From Oceanobacillus piezotolerans (GTDB lineage: Bacteria > Bacillota > Bacilli > Bacillales > Amphibacillaceae): DNA of 64,000 bases. Shown here piece by piece: positions 9,395-18,312 of the stretch (the first letter of the stretch is position 1; each line of letters begins with the position of its first letter). Below the pieces are notes generated by a model. The model was given only the letters and a program-made list of their open reading frames with translations, had not been told where the DNA came from and did not search any database. The position numbers and the translations under genes are program-made. Where the stretch lies: contig NZ_RCHR01000008.1 of the NCBI RefSeq assembly GCF_003665065.1, forward strand, positions 44,116-108,115, read 5' to 3'.

Positions 9395-9815
9395 CGTAAA
9401 TACCACCTTTCTCTTTTTTATGTGGTATTTTAGAAACACCATTTTACATTTTATCAATATTTAAGAACAATAGGGAGGTAATTTAAACAATTATGCTCTG
9501 AATGGGATCTTTTAACCGGTGCACTTTTTGAAAAGCCATAATAACTCAGTCAGTAAAGCCTTAAATAGGTTCAAACAAACGTTTGTTTCATATGATCAGT
9601 TGTTCGGCGTAAAAAGGAAAGAGCCAACTATCTAGGATATCAGGCAACTAAGGAAAGACTGGGTAGCTTACCGAGGATCTAAAGCAATTAAGAGAAGTTT
9701 TTTGGGCAACTTTTTGTGGAAGAAGTGCTTCAGGTAATGTCTTGTTCTAGCTAGAGAATAGATTCATAGTATGTAAATGAAAGCTTAAATCTGATCGCTG
9801 GAAAGAGGTGATTAC
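9395..9815. other. Intergenic region with a perfect 16-bp palindrome
   Basis: No gene seen. The region between the divergent DUF457 and katE genes contains AAACAAACGTTTGTTT at 9573-9588, a perfect palindrome that could be an operator. A related core (AAACAAACGTTT) recurs in the two terminator-type repeats near 23160 and 44942. No convincing SigB or PerR site was found upstream of katE. Confidence 0.55.
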
Positions 9816-11876
9816 ATGGATAAGAAATCATCAAGAAACCAAAAGCCTATTAACCCAGATGTTAAGCAGGAGCAATTGGATCAATACCGTGTACAAAATA
9901 GCGGGAAGCCAATGACGACACAAGAGGGGAAAAAAAGATCACAAGATCAAGACCAATTAAAAGCCGGTGTGCGCGGTCCTACATTACGTCAAGATTATGA
10001 GTTTTTTGAAAAGATGTCGCATTTTGTCCATGAAGAGATACCAGAAAGAGTGGTTCACGCAAGAGGTTATAGCGCGCATGGTGAGTTTGAATGTTATCAG
10101 TCTATGAGACATGTGACAAAAGCGGGGTTTTTACAGGAAGCAGGCAAAAAGACGCCATTAACTGTCCGATTTTCTACTGTACAAGGGGCTAAAGGCTCCT
10201 ACGATACAGCAAGAGACTTACGTTGTAAAGGAGTTAAGCTTTATACAGAAGAAGGAAATGTCGACCTCACGACGATAGCAATGCCTGTTTTAATTAATCA
10301 AGATGCGATGAAGTTTCCAGATGTAATGCATGCATACCAAGCAAAGCAAGCGGATGATATACCAACAGCTAGCGGCGCTCATGATCGTTTTTGGGATTAT
10401 GTGGCTAATAACGATGAAGCACTTCATATGGTGCTGTGGATTATGTCTGACCGAGGTATAATAAGAAGCTATCGAATGATGGAATCATGGTCTATAAATA
10501 CGTACCTATTTGTTAATGAACACGATGTAGCTACCTTTGTAAGGTATGTTTGGAAGCCTATCCTTGGTGTTCATTCCCTGCTGCAGGATGAGGCATTGAA
10601 ATTAGGCGGAATCGACCCTGACTTTCACAGAAGGGATCTCAGGGAGGCCATTGATAATGGTGCTTATCCTGAATATGAACTAGGCGTTCAGTTGATTCCA
10701 ATGGAAGATGAATTTATATATGATTTCGACATACTTGACCCTTCAAAATTCTGGCCAGAAGAGCTCATCCCTCCCCAAATGATAGGTAAATTGACTTTAA
10801 ATAGGAACATAGATAATTACTTTACCGAATCCGAACAAGTCGCATTTAACCCTGCAAATGTCGTTCCAGGAATAGATTTTTCCAATGATCCCGTTTTGCA
10901 GGGGAGATTATTGGCGTATAGAGATACCCAACAACATCGACTTGGCAGCGCCAATTACGTTGAATTACCTATTAATCAGCCATTGTGTCCGTTTCATAAT
11001 AATCAGCGACGAGGTTTTATGAGACAACGAATCGATATTGACAAAGTAAACTATCATCAAAATTCACTAGCAGGTAACACACCATATACGGTACCTCCAG
11101 AAGAAGGCGGCTATAAAGATTATCCAGGGAAAGTAGATGGCTATAAAATAAGAGCCAGGAGCGATTCTTTTAAAGATTATTTCTCCCAACCAAGGATCTT
11201 TTGGAATAGTTTGAACCCTGTAGAAAAACAGCATACTATCGAGGCACTCAGCTATCAACTAGGAAGTGTAAAGAGTGAGTCCGTTCGGCAGCAAGTAGTG
11301 GATATACTTGTCAACGTTGATACAGAAATGGCATATATGGTTGCGGACAATATTGGTGTCAATCCCCCGAGTGGGTCTCATGTTCCCATTTCTATAAGCT
11401 ATCCTTCTCTTAGCCAGGCAAATACACCTAAATATGCCTATACGCAAAAAGTAGGCGTATTAATTGGCGATGGTTTTTACAGTAATGAGGTGATAAATGC
11501 CCTTAACATCTTACAGCATTATGGAGTTTTTATTGTCATTATAAGTGATAAGCTTGGTACGGTTACCGGTAATGATGGCAGTGTACTCAACGTGGACAAA
11601 ACCTTTCTTACCTCAAGCCCTTACCTCGTTGACTCACTCTACGTCGTTGGTGGAAGTTCTAAGAATCAGGGGAAATTCAATCAAGACATAACAAATTTTG
11701 TACAAAATGCCTATGCACATTATAAACCAATTGGCATAGCCTCAACAGGACAGTCTTTTATTCAGCCGACACAGAATAATAATTTAGCTGGTGTCATATT
11801 TTCCATAGACAATCCGAACTTTGGAGAAGAATTTGTCTCTGCCATCGCCCAACATCGCTTTTGGGATAGAATATGA
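9816..11876 (+). CDS. katE: Large-subunit (clade 2) catalase, divergent KatE
   Basis: A 686-residue protein, the same size as B. subtilis KatE. It has the catalase core (about 50-530) and the C-terminal flavodoxin/DJ-1-like domain (about 545-686) of HPII-type enzymes. The distal histidine (His81 in VVHARG), Ser120 (VRFSTV), the proximal heme ligand Tyr368 and its Arg364 (RLLAYRDTQ) are present. The normally invariant distal-pocket Asn motif GNN-P is missing: residues 151-157 read LTTIAMP. The usual FHWKP reads YVWKP (244-248), and RGFA near 136 reads RCKG. Turnover of H2O2 may therefore be altered. The start has AAAGAGGTG upstream. It is monocistronic, with a large upstream region and a hairpin before the convergent MBL gene. 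Confidence 0.85.
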   Translation: MDKKSSRNQKPINPDVKQEQLDQYRVQNSGKPMTTQEGKKRSQDQDQLKAGVRGPTLRQDYEFFEKMSHFVHEEIPERVVHARGYSAHGEFECYQSMRHVTKAGFLQEAGKKTPLTVRFSTVQGAKGSYDTARDLRCKGVKLYTEEGNVDLTTIAMPVLINQDAMKFPDVMHAYQAKQADDIPTASGAHDRFWDYVANNDEALHMVLWIMSDRGIIRSYRMMESWSINTYLFVNEHDVATFVRYVWKPILGVHSLLQDEALKLGGIDPDFHRRDLREAIDNGAYPEYELGVQLIPMEDEFIYDFDILDPSKFWPEELIPPQMIGKLTLNRNIDNYFTESEQVAFNPANVVPGIDFSNDPVLQGRLLAYRDTQQHRLGSANYVELPINQPLCPFHNNQRRGFMRQRIDIDKVNYHQNSLAGNTPYTVPPEEGGYKDYPGKVDGYKIRARSDSFKDYFSQPRIFWNSLNPVEKQHTIEALSYQLGSVKSESVRQQVVDILVNVDTEMAYMVADNIGVNPPSGSHVPISISYPSLSQANTPKYAYTQKVGVLIGDGFYSNEVINALNILQHYGVFIVIISDKLGTVTGNDGSVLNVDKTFLTSSPYLVDSLYVVGGSSKNQGKFNQDITNFVQNAYAHYKPIGIASTGQSFIQPTQNNNLAGVIFSIDNPNFGEEFVSAIAQHRFWDRI

Positions 11877-12054
11877 ATACTGTTATTCATTCTAATCGAA
11901 GGAAACCATAAACCAATAACTTCCCAATTATCTTAATACCGATGAAACGCTGTTCAAATGGGTCCTTATTGGTAAGCAATTTATAACCCTACCTTAAATT
12001 ATATAATGCCCCCTTTTTTAAATAATTAAATTTGTGTACTCATTCCATTGCTAT

Positions 12055-12115
12055 TAAAAAAATAGGGAAAATTAATCTTGGGCGGTGACGACCGACTAGA
12101 TTGATTTCCCCTATC
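12055..12115 (-). terminator. Long-stem terminator between katE and the MBL gene
   Basis: ATAGGGAAAATTAATCT and AGATTGATTTCCCCTAT form a 17-bp stem around a 19-base loop, followed on the minus strand by CCCTATTTTTTT. It serves the leftward MBL gene and could also stop katE readthrough. The rest of 11877-12181 shows no gene. Confidence 0.8.
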
Positions 12116-12181
12116 ATTTATTACCAGTAGTAAATAAAGATTTATATCACTGGCAAAAAGCTGGAAATTTATCAAAGAGAA

Positions 12182-13045
12182 TTAGTTTGTATGTTTATTT
12201 TTATTTACATACTTTCCGTAATCTGGAATAGCAATCTCCTCAAACTCATTTACTAGCTTCTCTAGGCCGTTCGAAAGCTCTTGACCATATACTGGCATTC
12301 CATGACCTGTTACAGCAACACTAGGTTTAAGATTATGCAACTTTTTAACAGACTCCCAGGCTGCATCCCAATCGGTTGTCAGATATCTTGGTGGCCCATT
12401 GATTTCCTCTTGCTGTGTAACAACCTTATAAAGGGAGTCTTGTCTTACGGTAACAAATGCATCTCCCGCAATAAGGGAATGATCTTCATCCCTGAATAAT
12501 GAAATATGGCCAGGTGCATGTCCAGGTGTGTGAATCCAGCGCCAACCAGGCATAGCAGGGATACTTCCGTCAGCGGGAAGAGCCTTGACATTACCTCCCA
12601 AATTAACCGGTTCATTAGGGAACATTGGAGATATCTTAGCAATTAAGCCGCCTTCAACACTTGAATCTGGCTCAGGATAATTCTTTATTCCAGTTAAGAA
12701 AGGCAACTCCAGCTCATGAGCATACACAGGGACGTCCCAATGTTTAACTAATTCAACAATCGCTCCCACATGATCAAAATGACCATGAGTTAAGATAATT
12801 GCTTTAGGTCGACTGTTAGGGCCAAAGCGTTCTTCGGTAACAGAAATAATTTTATTTGCCGAATCTGGCATCCCAGCGTCTACTAAAACAAAATCATTAT
12901 TTTCTGGATTTCCGACTAGGCAAATATTAACAATTTGAATCGTGTGGCAATATAAATCAGGTAGCATTTCCACACCCAACCCGCTACTTACTGAAGTTGC
13001 AGGGATATATTTGTAATCATCACCATAAGAAATATCCTTCGGCAT
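12182..13045 (-). CDS. MBL-fold metallo-hydrolase
   Basis: A 287-residue cytosolic hydrolase of the metallo-beta-lactamase superfamily. The metal-binding motif HGHFDH (about 86-91), the later histidine in TPGHAPGH (about 173-180), Asp in AGDAF (about 194) and the final His in TGHGMPV (about 248) are all present, so a two-zinc site should be intact. The length and motif spacing fit the broad glyoxalase II / hydrolase group rather than a true beta-lactamase. There is no signal peptide. The ATG is preceded by CAGGAGGA. It is probably monocistronic, lying about 115 bp after the SMR pair. The substrate is unknown. Confidence 0.87.
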   Translation of the reverse strand: MPKDISYGDDYKYIPATSVSSGLGVEMLPDLYCHTIQIVNICLVGNPENNDFVLVDAGMPDSANKIISVTEERFGPNSRPKAIILTHGHFDHVGAIVELVKHWDVPVYAHELELPFLTGIKNYPEPDSSVEGGLIAKISPMFPNEPVNLGGNVKALPADGSIPAMPGWRWIHTPGHAPGHISLFRDEDHSLIAGDAFVTVRQDSLYKVVTQQEEINGPPRYLTTDWDAAWESVKKLHNLKPSVAVTGHGMPVYGQELSNGLEKLVNEFEEIAIPDYGKYVNKNKHTN

Positions 13046-13161
13046 GCTTGTCCTCCTGTCTAGGTAAGTTATCGTTTGTTACATTGGATATATTCCCTTT
13101 AATTTCACCTTATATTACAAAAACCTTTAATTATTATTGAAGATAATCTTACATCACTTAA

Positions 13162-13476
13162 TTATGAGACTATCTTTAAACCAATAGCAGCCCCTAACAC
13201 CATCGCTATAAAAACAATTCTTTTCCAATCTTTTGATTCACCATATAAAAGCATTCCCAATATTGCTCCACCAGAAGCGCCAATTCCTGTCCATACCGCA
13301 TAAGCTGTCCCCATAGGGAGTGTTTCCATTGCATGAGATAGAAATATGAAACTTGCTCCAAATCCAAGTACTAATAGAGCAAGGGATTTCCAATTACGGT
13401 CCTTGTGAAGTTTATTTATCATAGCGACACCAAACATTTCAAATAACCCTGCCAAGACTAAAGAAAACCATGCCAT
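13162..13476 (-). CDS. ykkD: SMR family guanidinium exporter subunit YkkD-like
   Basis: A 104-residue, four-helix small multidrug resistance protein, the partner of the preceding ykkC-like gene. The membrane-embedded glutamate is Glu13 (LAGLFEMFGV), and the loop signature METLPMGTAYAVWTGIG is nearly identical to B. subtilis YkkD. Its ATG overlaps the stop of the upstream gene by one base (TAATG), implying translational coupling and a heterodimeric transporter. The guanidine riboswitch upstream of the pair supports a role in guanidinium export over general drug efflux; that is established for riboswitch-linked members. Confidence 0.92.
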   Translation of the reverse strand: MAWFSLVLAGLFEMFGVAMINKLHKDRNWKSLALLVLGFGASFIFLSHAMETLPMGTAYAVWTGIGASGGAILGMLLYGESKDWKRIVFIAMVLGAAIGLKIVS

Positions 13477-13817
13477 TAGGATTCAGCCCCTTTCCGATCG
13501 TTATCCTTTGTTACTAATTTCAAACCAATGACACCTGCTAGTAATAGTAAAATCAAAAGCATTTTACCCATTTGAATTGGTTCTCCAAAAAATAGAATTT
13601 CAGAGAGTACCGTCCCAGTTGTACCTAGTCCTACGAAAACGGCATAAACAGTTCCTACAGGAAGTACTCTACCAGCCATAATCATTAAATAAAAACTAAT
13701 GATTATGCTAATAATCGTTCCCGTCCAAGTCCAAAAGTCATCTGCGTGTTTTAACCCAATAACCCAAAAAACTTCAAAAAAGGCAGCAATCACTACTTTA
13801 GTCCAGTTATTATTCAT
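13476..13817 (-). CDS. ykkC: SMR family guanidinium exporter subunit YkkC-like
   Basis: A 113-residue four-helix SMR protein. Glu15 in [16 protein letters not shown] is the conserved proton/substrate carboxylate, and [22 protein letters not shown] is the YkkC-type loop. I chose the ATG at 13817 because GGGGGTG lies 8 bases upstream; the frame also allows a TTG two codons earlier, too close to the site. It is the first gene of a two-gene unit, preceded by a guanidine-I riboswitch with its own terminator, so expression should rise when guanidinium binds the leader. Confidence 0.92.
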   Translation of the reverse strand: MNNNWTKVVIAAFFEVFWVIGLKHADDFWTWTGTIISIIISFYLMIMAGRVLPVGTVYAVFVGLGTTGTVLSEILFFGEPIQMGKMLLILLLLAGVIGLKLVTKDNDRKGAES

Positions 13818-13902
13818 ATACAAGCACCCCCAACACTATTATTGCCCTAAACTATTAGAAACCTGGCACATGGCGAATGTCTAGTTGCTCTTTCTTAGAT
13901 GC

Positions 13903-14019
13903 AAAAAAGCCTAGGAGATCTGTTTAAAGATCTCCTAGGCTTTTATCCGTCCGTGGCACGTCTAACGTGAGTTTTCCCTTGGACCAGACCAACTTAATTG
14001 TTGCGGAACCCTAGAAAAC
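13903..14019 (-). ncRNA. Guanidine-I (ykkC-type) riboswitch with intrinsic terminator
   Basis: On the minus strand, starting near 14019, I read the ykkC-class landmarks in order: CTAGGGTTCCGC, then GGTCTGGTCCAAGGGAAAAC, then a short hairpin (ACGTTAGACGT), then GCCACGGACGGATAAAAGCC. The last block runs into a strong stem (AAGCCTAGGAGATC / GATCTCCTAGGCTT) ending in T6 at about 13903-13945. The aptamer 3' part (AAAAGCCTAGG) overlaps the terminator stem, the usual arrangement in which guanidinium binding prevents termination. It precedes the YkkC/YkkD-like exporter genes, as in B. subtilis. Confidence 0.93.
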
Positions 14020-14207
14020 ATTTAGTTTATGCAATTGCCATCATAGTAACATAAGATAATCCATTCTTCAAGGTGGCGTTTTTAAGGGATTCAGTAGATC
14101 ACTGTTTAAAACTTAACTACTATTGTCCAATAGTATTAATCTCAACCAAGAAAGCTTGTCTTTTCCTCTGCCGTTCATCATACATATAAAAAAGGGGGGA
14201 TTGAGTA

Positions 14208-15242
14208 ATGAAACAAGGGATATCTGTACTGCTTGTCGCAGCAACATATATTGGAACAGTTATAGGTGCCGGCTTTGCTACAGGTAAAGAGATCGTTACA
14301 TTTTTTAGCAGATTTGGTGCGGTCGGGGCACTTGGTATTTTGATTAGCTGTTATTTATTTATTCTACTAGGGAATAAGATAATGGTTATATCTACCCGTA
14401 TAGAAGCCTATTCCTTTAAAGAATTCAATGATTATATTTTTGGAAATAAGCTCGGCAAACTTATTAATAGCATGATCTTTATTATTGTTATTTCCACTAC
14501 ATCTGTCATGCTCTCAGGAGCTGGTGCGGTTTTTCACGAACAGCTCGGTATTCCATTTCAGGTTGGAATTATTTCCACCCTGCTTCTTTGCTATTTTGTT
14601 GTGTTAAAAGGTTTAGATGGAATATTTGCTATTAACGCTTATATTGTACCTTTGATTATCTTGTTCGGGCTGTTTATATTTTTTTCCATGTTTGATCATC
14701 AACCAGGTAAACTATTAGATTTGCTGACATTGACAGTACCAGACCATATCCATTGGTTGATTTCGCCTTTTTCTTATGCATCATTTAATCTTATCACTGC
14801 ACTTGTTGTACTTGTTCCATTAGGCAAGGAGATAAAGGATGAACGCGTCCTTAAATGGGGGAGTACTTTGGGTGGTATTGGTCTATGCGTTATTTTACTG
14901 TTAAGTCATTTTTCATTAATCGCCAATCCCAATAGCTTCCTTTTCGATATTCCTATGGCAGAAATTGTAAAACAACTGGGTTCACTGATTCACATCATGT
15001 TTGTAGTCGTTATTTATGGAGAAATTTTTAACACGGTTGTTGCCAATGTGTATGGTGTTGCGCGACAGTTAAAAACGAGCTTTCACTTAAAATATCAGCA
15101 TGCTGTATGGTTAATTCTGCTCGTTATCTTTTGTATCAGTCAAATCGGATACGGACAATTGCTTAGTACCCTTTATCCGTTCTTTGGCTATGTTGGTTTA
15201 TTCTATCTCGTTGTCTTACTCTTTAAACGTAAACCTGAATGA
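14208..15242 (+). CDS. YkvI-like membrane transporter
   Basis: A 344-residue polytopic membrane protein with about ten hydrophobic segments. The N-terminus (AATYIGTVIGAGFATGKEIVTFF) has the unwound-helix glycine pattern of the LeuT/APC superfamily and closely recalls B. subtilis YkvI. Later segments (AINAYIVPLIILFGLFIFFSMF and LITALVVLVPLGKEIKDERVLKWG) fit the same family. The substrate is unknown; amino acids are a reasonable guess from the fold. The start has AAAGGGGGGA, 7 bases before ATG. It is monocistronic and divergent from the guanidine exporter unit. Confidence 0.8.
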   Translation: MKQGISVLLVAATYIGTVIGAGFATGKEIVTFFSRFGAVGALGILISCYLFILLGNKIMVISTRIEAYSFKEFNDYIFGNKLGKLINSMIFIIVISTTSVMLSGAGAVFHEQLGIPFQVGIISTLLLCYFVVLKGLDGIFAINAYIVPLIILFGLFIFFSMFDHQPGKLLDLLTLTVPDHIHWLISPFSYASFNLITALVVLVPLGKEIKDERVLKWGSTLGGIGLCVILLLSHFSLIANPNSFLFDIPMAEIVKQLGSLIHIMFVVVIYGEIFNTVVANVYGVARQLKTSFHLKYQHAVWLILLVIFCISQIGYGQLLSTLYPFFGYVGLFYLVVLLFKRKPE

Positions 15243-15597
15243 TAGGTATACGTTATTCATTTTGTTTTTGATCGTTTTCATGCGTTCTCTTATTTACCTG
15301 CCAAATTTTCACCTTTTCCTATAGGCACGACTTCTTTTCAAAATACACTTAATCTATCTGAGCTAAGAAGCATTGCGGAGACCCAAACACCATCCATATT
15401 GGGAAGATTCCAATGGTTGAACCTGAAGCAAGCCCGATATAATTCAATATTCTTGCGTTAGAATTTGAATCATTTCGAGCTCTTCTGATCCTTTAAGATA
15501 CAATACAGTAATCACTTATCGTTGCAGGCAATCCTAAAGCTTCCTCTTTAAGAGCAGGCATAGACCAATATGGCACAACCAGCCTCAAGGTCAGAAA
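15243..15597. other. Intergenic region, no intact gene
   Basis: No gene with a start and ribosome site was found. On the minus strand about 15350-15440 a short open stretch reads NYIGLASGSTIGIFPIWMVF, which could be a piece of a decayed membrane protein, but it is too short to identify. Confidence 0.4.
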
Positions 15598-16494
15598 TCA
15601 CTGCTCATAACCACGTTTCTGGTACATTTGTGCCTTCTCTTCACCTGAATACATAACAACTCGAGGGGAAGGAATCTCAATACCTGCCTTATATAAATGG
15701 TCCTGCATTTCTTTTCGGATATTACGTTCTGCTGCCCATTGAGATGCAGGCAACGTTTCAGTAATCACACGAATCACAAAGTGTGATACATCCAGATTCT
15801 GTACTCCAATAATCTCCGGAACTCCAACAAGATAATCATACTTCTCTGGCAATGTTTCAGCAACTTCATTAATAATTCTCTCCGCTTCATACACACTGCT
15901 CTCATACGGAATATTAATATCTACTATCGCCATTCCATTATGGATAGAATAATTGATTACCTGTGTAACATTTCCATTTGGCAAAATATGCATCTCGCCA
16001 GTCCAGCTTAACACCTTAGTTACACGTAAGCCAATCTCCTCAACTGTTCCTTCAATCCCCGCAACACCAACATAATCGCCGACAGAAAATTGATCTTCAA
16101 AAATAATAAAGAAACCGGAGATGACATCTCGCACCAGGTTTTGTGCCCCGAAACCAATAGCTAAACCAAGTACCCCTGCACCGGCAAGCAGTGGACCTAC
16201 ATTAATGTTGAAAACACTTAATATCATTACAATGGCCACAAAATACACAAAATAGGCAATGATACTTTTAATTAATTTTGTTAAGGTGTTTTCTCGTCTT
16301 TTACTTATGCGAAGCGGACCCTTTTGTCTATTTGTGAAGAATCGGTCAATTAGTTTTCTAACGACTTTCACAATAAGCACTGCCAAAAGAACAATGACAA
16401 CAATTTTGACGAAACCAGTAATGATATTTGTCCATAACACTGGACCTGTCAAGTAATCCCAAAATGATAAAACCTGATCATTAAATTCTTCCAT
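15598..16494 (-). CDS. MscS family mechanosensitive ion channel (YkuT-like)
   Basis: A 298-residue small-conductance mechanosensitive channel protein that should release solutes on hypo-osmotic shock. The N-terminal part has three hydrophobic segments (about 15-40, 70-95, 100-130). The third is the Gly/Ala-rich pore helix (LLAGAGVLGLAIGFGAQNLVRDVISGFFIIFEDQ). It is followed by the beta domain (FSVGDYVGVAGIEGTVEEIGLRVTKV) and a C-terminal alpha/beta domain. I prefer the ATG at 16494 because TTGGGGG lies upstream with proper spacing; an in-frame TTG five codons earlier falls inside that site. Monocistronic. Confidence 0.9.
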   Translation of the reverse strand: MEEFNDQVLSFWDYLTGPVLWTNIITGFVKIVVIVLLAVLIVKVVRKLIDRFFTNRQKGPLRISKRRENTLTKLIKSIIAYFVYFVAIVMILSVFNINVGPLLAGAGVLGLAIGFGAQNLVRDVISGFFIIFEDQFSVGDYVGVAGIEGTVEEIGLRVTKVLSWTGEMHILPNGNVTQVINYSIHNGMAIVDINIPYESSVYEAERIINEVAETLPEKYDYLVGVPEIIGVQNLDVSHFVIRVITETLPASQWAAERNIRKEMQDHLYKAGIEIPSPRVVMYSGEEKAQMYQKRGYEQ

Positions 16495-16710
16495 ATTAAA
16501 AACCCCCAAGACTACTATGTATATATTAAATTATAAGAATACACAAGGTACACTCTATTTTCTATATGTCCAAGTCCCTATTTTAATTTCCTTTTCCTGC
16601 TAATATCCATTTCTCTTCATTAAAAGAGGCATATTTATATCTACCCTTTTATCTATCTTCAATAAACCAAATTATTTTTAAGTGGGTTGGCCGAAGAGAA
16701 TTGGATATCC

Positions 16711-16760
16711 AAAAAGCACACCCCAAAAAATAGAATTCTTCCTACCTTGAGGGGTGTGCA
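16711..16760 (-). terminator. Terminator after the aldo/keto reductase gene
   Basis: GCACACCCC / GGGGTGTGC stem, followed on the minus strand by TTTTTGG. It lies about 80 bases after the stop at 16840. The rest of the 16495-16839 gap shows no gene. Confidence 0.75.
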
Positions 16761-16839
16761 TCTTTATATTCTGTCTGCAAATTCCTTTAGGGCGGTCCCT
16801 TCCCATATTACATCGAACTAACAGGCATTATAACCAACA

Positions 16840-17907
16840 TTATTCGATGCCCATTGATTTCCTATATCCTTCAAGGTATGGAATTTCAGATGGAGAACCT
16901 ATTTCAATTGTATTCATGGCACGATGCCAAAGAGGGTAAAAAGGTTCTGGACGGGCAACAGATTCAATTTTGTCATGTTCATCTTTTGTTAAGACTATTT
17001 CAAACGAATCAATATTTTCACGAAGTTGCTTTTCATTCCTTGCCGCAATAACAACTGGGCCTACATTAGGGCGGTCCTTCACCCATGCAAGCGCAATTTG
17101 TGGAATAGTCGCGTTTCGTTTATCTGCTACTTCTTGAAGGGCATCAATTACATTATACAGTCGTTCTTTATCTAATACCCATGGTTCAGGCCAACCATCA
17201 CCTTGGCGGGTATTCTCTGGAGCTCGCTTCTCTCGGCTAATTTTACCGTTAAGCAGACCTTCGCCGAGTGGACTCCAAATCATCGAGCCAATCCCTAGTT
17301 CACTCCCAGCCGGCAGCAGCTCATATTCCGCTTCTCGCGCTTCCGGGCTATAATATATCTGCTGACAAATCGGTGGGATATAACCGGACTGCTCTGCAAC
17401 TGTAAATGTTCTGGCAAGCGCCCAGCCACTGTAATTTGAAACACCCCAATATCGAATCTTACCTGATTTAACCAAGTTAGTCATCGTTTCAATCGTTTCC
17501 TCCACTGGAGTACGGCCGTCCCAAATGTGGATAAAGTATAGATCAAGGTAATCCGTACCAAGACGCTGAAGTGATTGATCGATAGAAGCCTCTATATTAA
17601 TTCGCGATGCACCGAGAGAGTTTGGATTTCCACCTAGATGAAACCCTGTTTTTGACGTTAATAGCACTTTATCACGACGTCCTTTAATAGCGGAGCCTAG
17701 TACTTCTTCCGCGTTCCCTTTGGAATAAAGGTTAGCAGTATCAAACATGTTGATTCCTGCATCTAAGCACATATCCACCATTCTCTCCGCTTCTTTACCC
17801 TTCACATTTCCTGCTGCTTCAAATCCGTTTGTTCCGCTAAAAGGAATCGTCCCTAAAATATACTTAGGAACTCGAAGACCGGAATTCCCCAAATAAACAT
17901 ATTCCAT
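16840..17907 (-). CDS. Aldo/keto reductase
   Basis: A 355-residue (alpha/beta)8 NADPH-dependent oxidoreductase. The catalytic tetrad is visible: Asp56 and Tyr61 (FDTANLYSKG), Lys86 (LLTSKTG) and His127 (YFIHIWD). The C-terminal cofactor segment VVIAARNEKQLRENI (about 300-315) is also typical. The size suggests the longer AKR group (YrpG/YhdN-like general stress reductases), not the 280-residue type. The ATG is preceded by TAGGAGAGG. It is a single-gene unit with a terminator. The substrate is unknown; carbonyl detoxification is a family-level guess. Confidence 0.88.
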   Translation of the reverse strand: MEYVYLGNSGLRVPKYILGTIPFSGTNGFEAAGNVKGKEAERMVDMCLDAGINMFDTANLYSKGNAEEVLGSAIKGRRDKVLLTSKTGFHLGGNPNSLGASRINIEASIDQSLQRLGTDYLDLYFIHIWDGRTPVEETIETMTNLVKSGKIRYWGVSNYSGWALARTFTVAEQSGYIPPICQQIYYSPEAREAEYELLPAGSELGIGSMIWSPLGEGLLNGKISREKRAPENTRQGDGWPEPWVLDKERLYNVIDALQEVADKRNATIPQIALAWVKDRPNVGPVVIAARNEKQLRENIDSFEIVLTKDEHDKIESVARPEPFYPLWHRAMNTIEIGSPSEIPYLEGYRKSMGIE

Positions 17908-18021
17908 GATATCCTCTCCTATGTTGTTGATACTATTTATTTCTGTTTTACCTAATCATAAAAAGGATAAACATGGAGGAGCTGGCTAATCTGCATACCC
18001 ATAGAGATTAAGGAATAACAA

Positions 18022-18052
18022 CTATCAGCACCAAATTCAGCATCGCTGATAG
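18022..18052. repeat. Short inverted repeat CTATCAGC...GCTGATAG
   Basis: Perfect 8-bp arms separated by 15 bases, upstream of the GH18 remnant. No T-run follows, so it does not look like a simple terminator. Confidence 0.5.
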
Positions 18053-18054
18053 TC

Positions 18055-18231
18055 GATGAAACGGGAGAGAATCATGTTGTCTGGTTTGAAGACACCCGAA
18101 GTATTGCGGCAAAGATGCAGCTAGTACGTGAATATCAACTTCAAGGAATTGAAGCTTGGCAGGTTGGGCTTGGATTCTCTCAAGGACCATGGCTTTTAAC
18201 CAAGTTTTTTACTATCAGAAAGGTAACATAA
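18055..18231 (+). pseudogene. C-terminal remnant of a GH18 spore-type glycosyl hydrolase
   Basis: The plus-strand reading gives DETGENHVVWFEDTRSIAAKM, then QLVREYQLQGIEAWQVGLGF and SQGPWLLTKFFTIRKVT, ending in TAA. This matches the end of the GH18 domain of LysM-containing spore cortex hydrolases (YaaH/YdhD/YvbX type), in which WFEDARSI, the GxxxW strand and a final WLLL...F segment are conserved. There is no LysM region, no catalytic DxxDxDxE motif and no start codon or ribosome site. Only about 58 codons survive, so it is a truncated relic. It lies 80 bp upstream of the sporulation gene cdaS. Confidence 0.8.
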
Positions 18232-18312
18232 AACATATCTGCAGTATACGATTTAAGATTACTGGAGATATTAAAGAAATAAAAAAAGATAGTAAAAGTA
18301 GGAAGTGATCAC

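Noticed and set aside
9395..9815. SigB promoter or PerR box for katE
   Set aside because: No GTTTAA-N12-15-GGGTAT or TTATAAT-ATTATAA pattern with proper spacing was found.
12182..13045. Beta-lactamase resistance gene
   Set aside because: The MBL motifs are those of general hydrolases; there is no signal peptide or context for beta-lactam resistance.
15350..15440. Membrane protein relic on the minus strand
   Set aside because: Only about 25 suggestive codons, no identifiable family; mentioned in the intergenic entry only.
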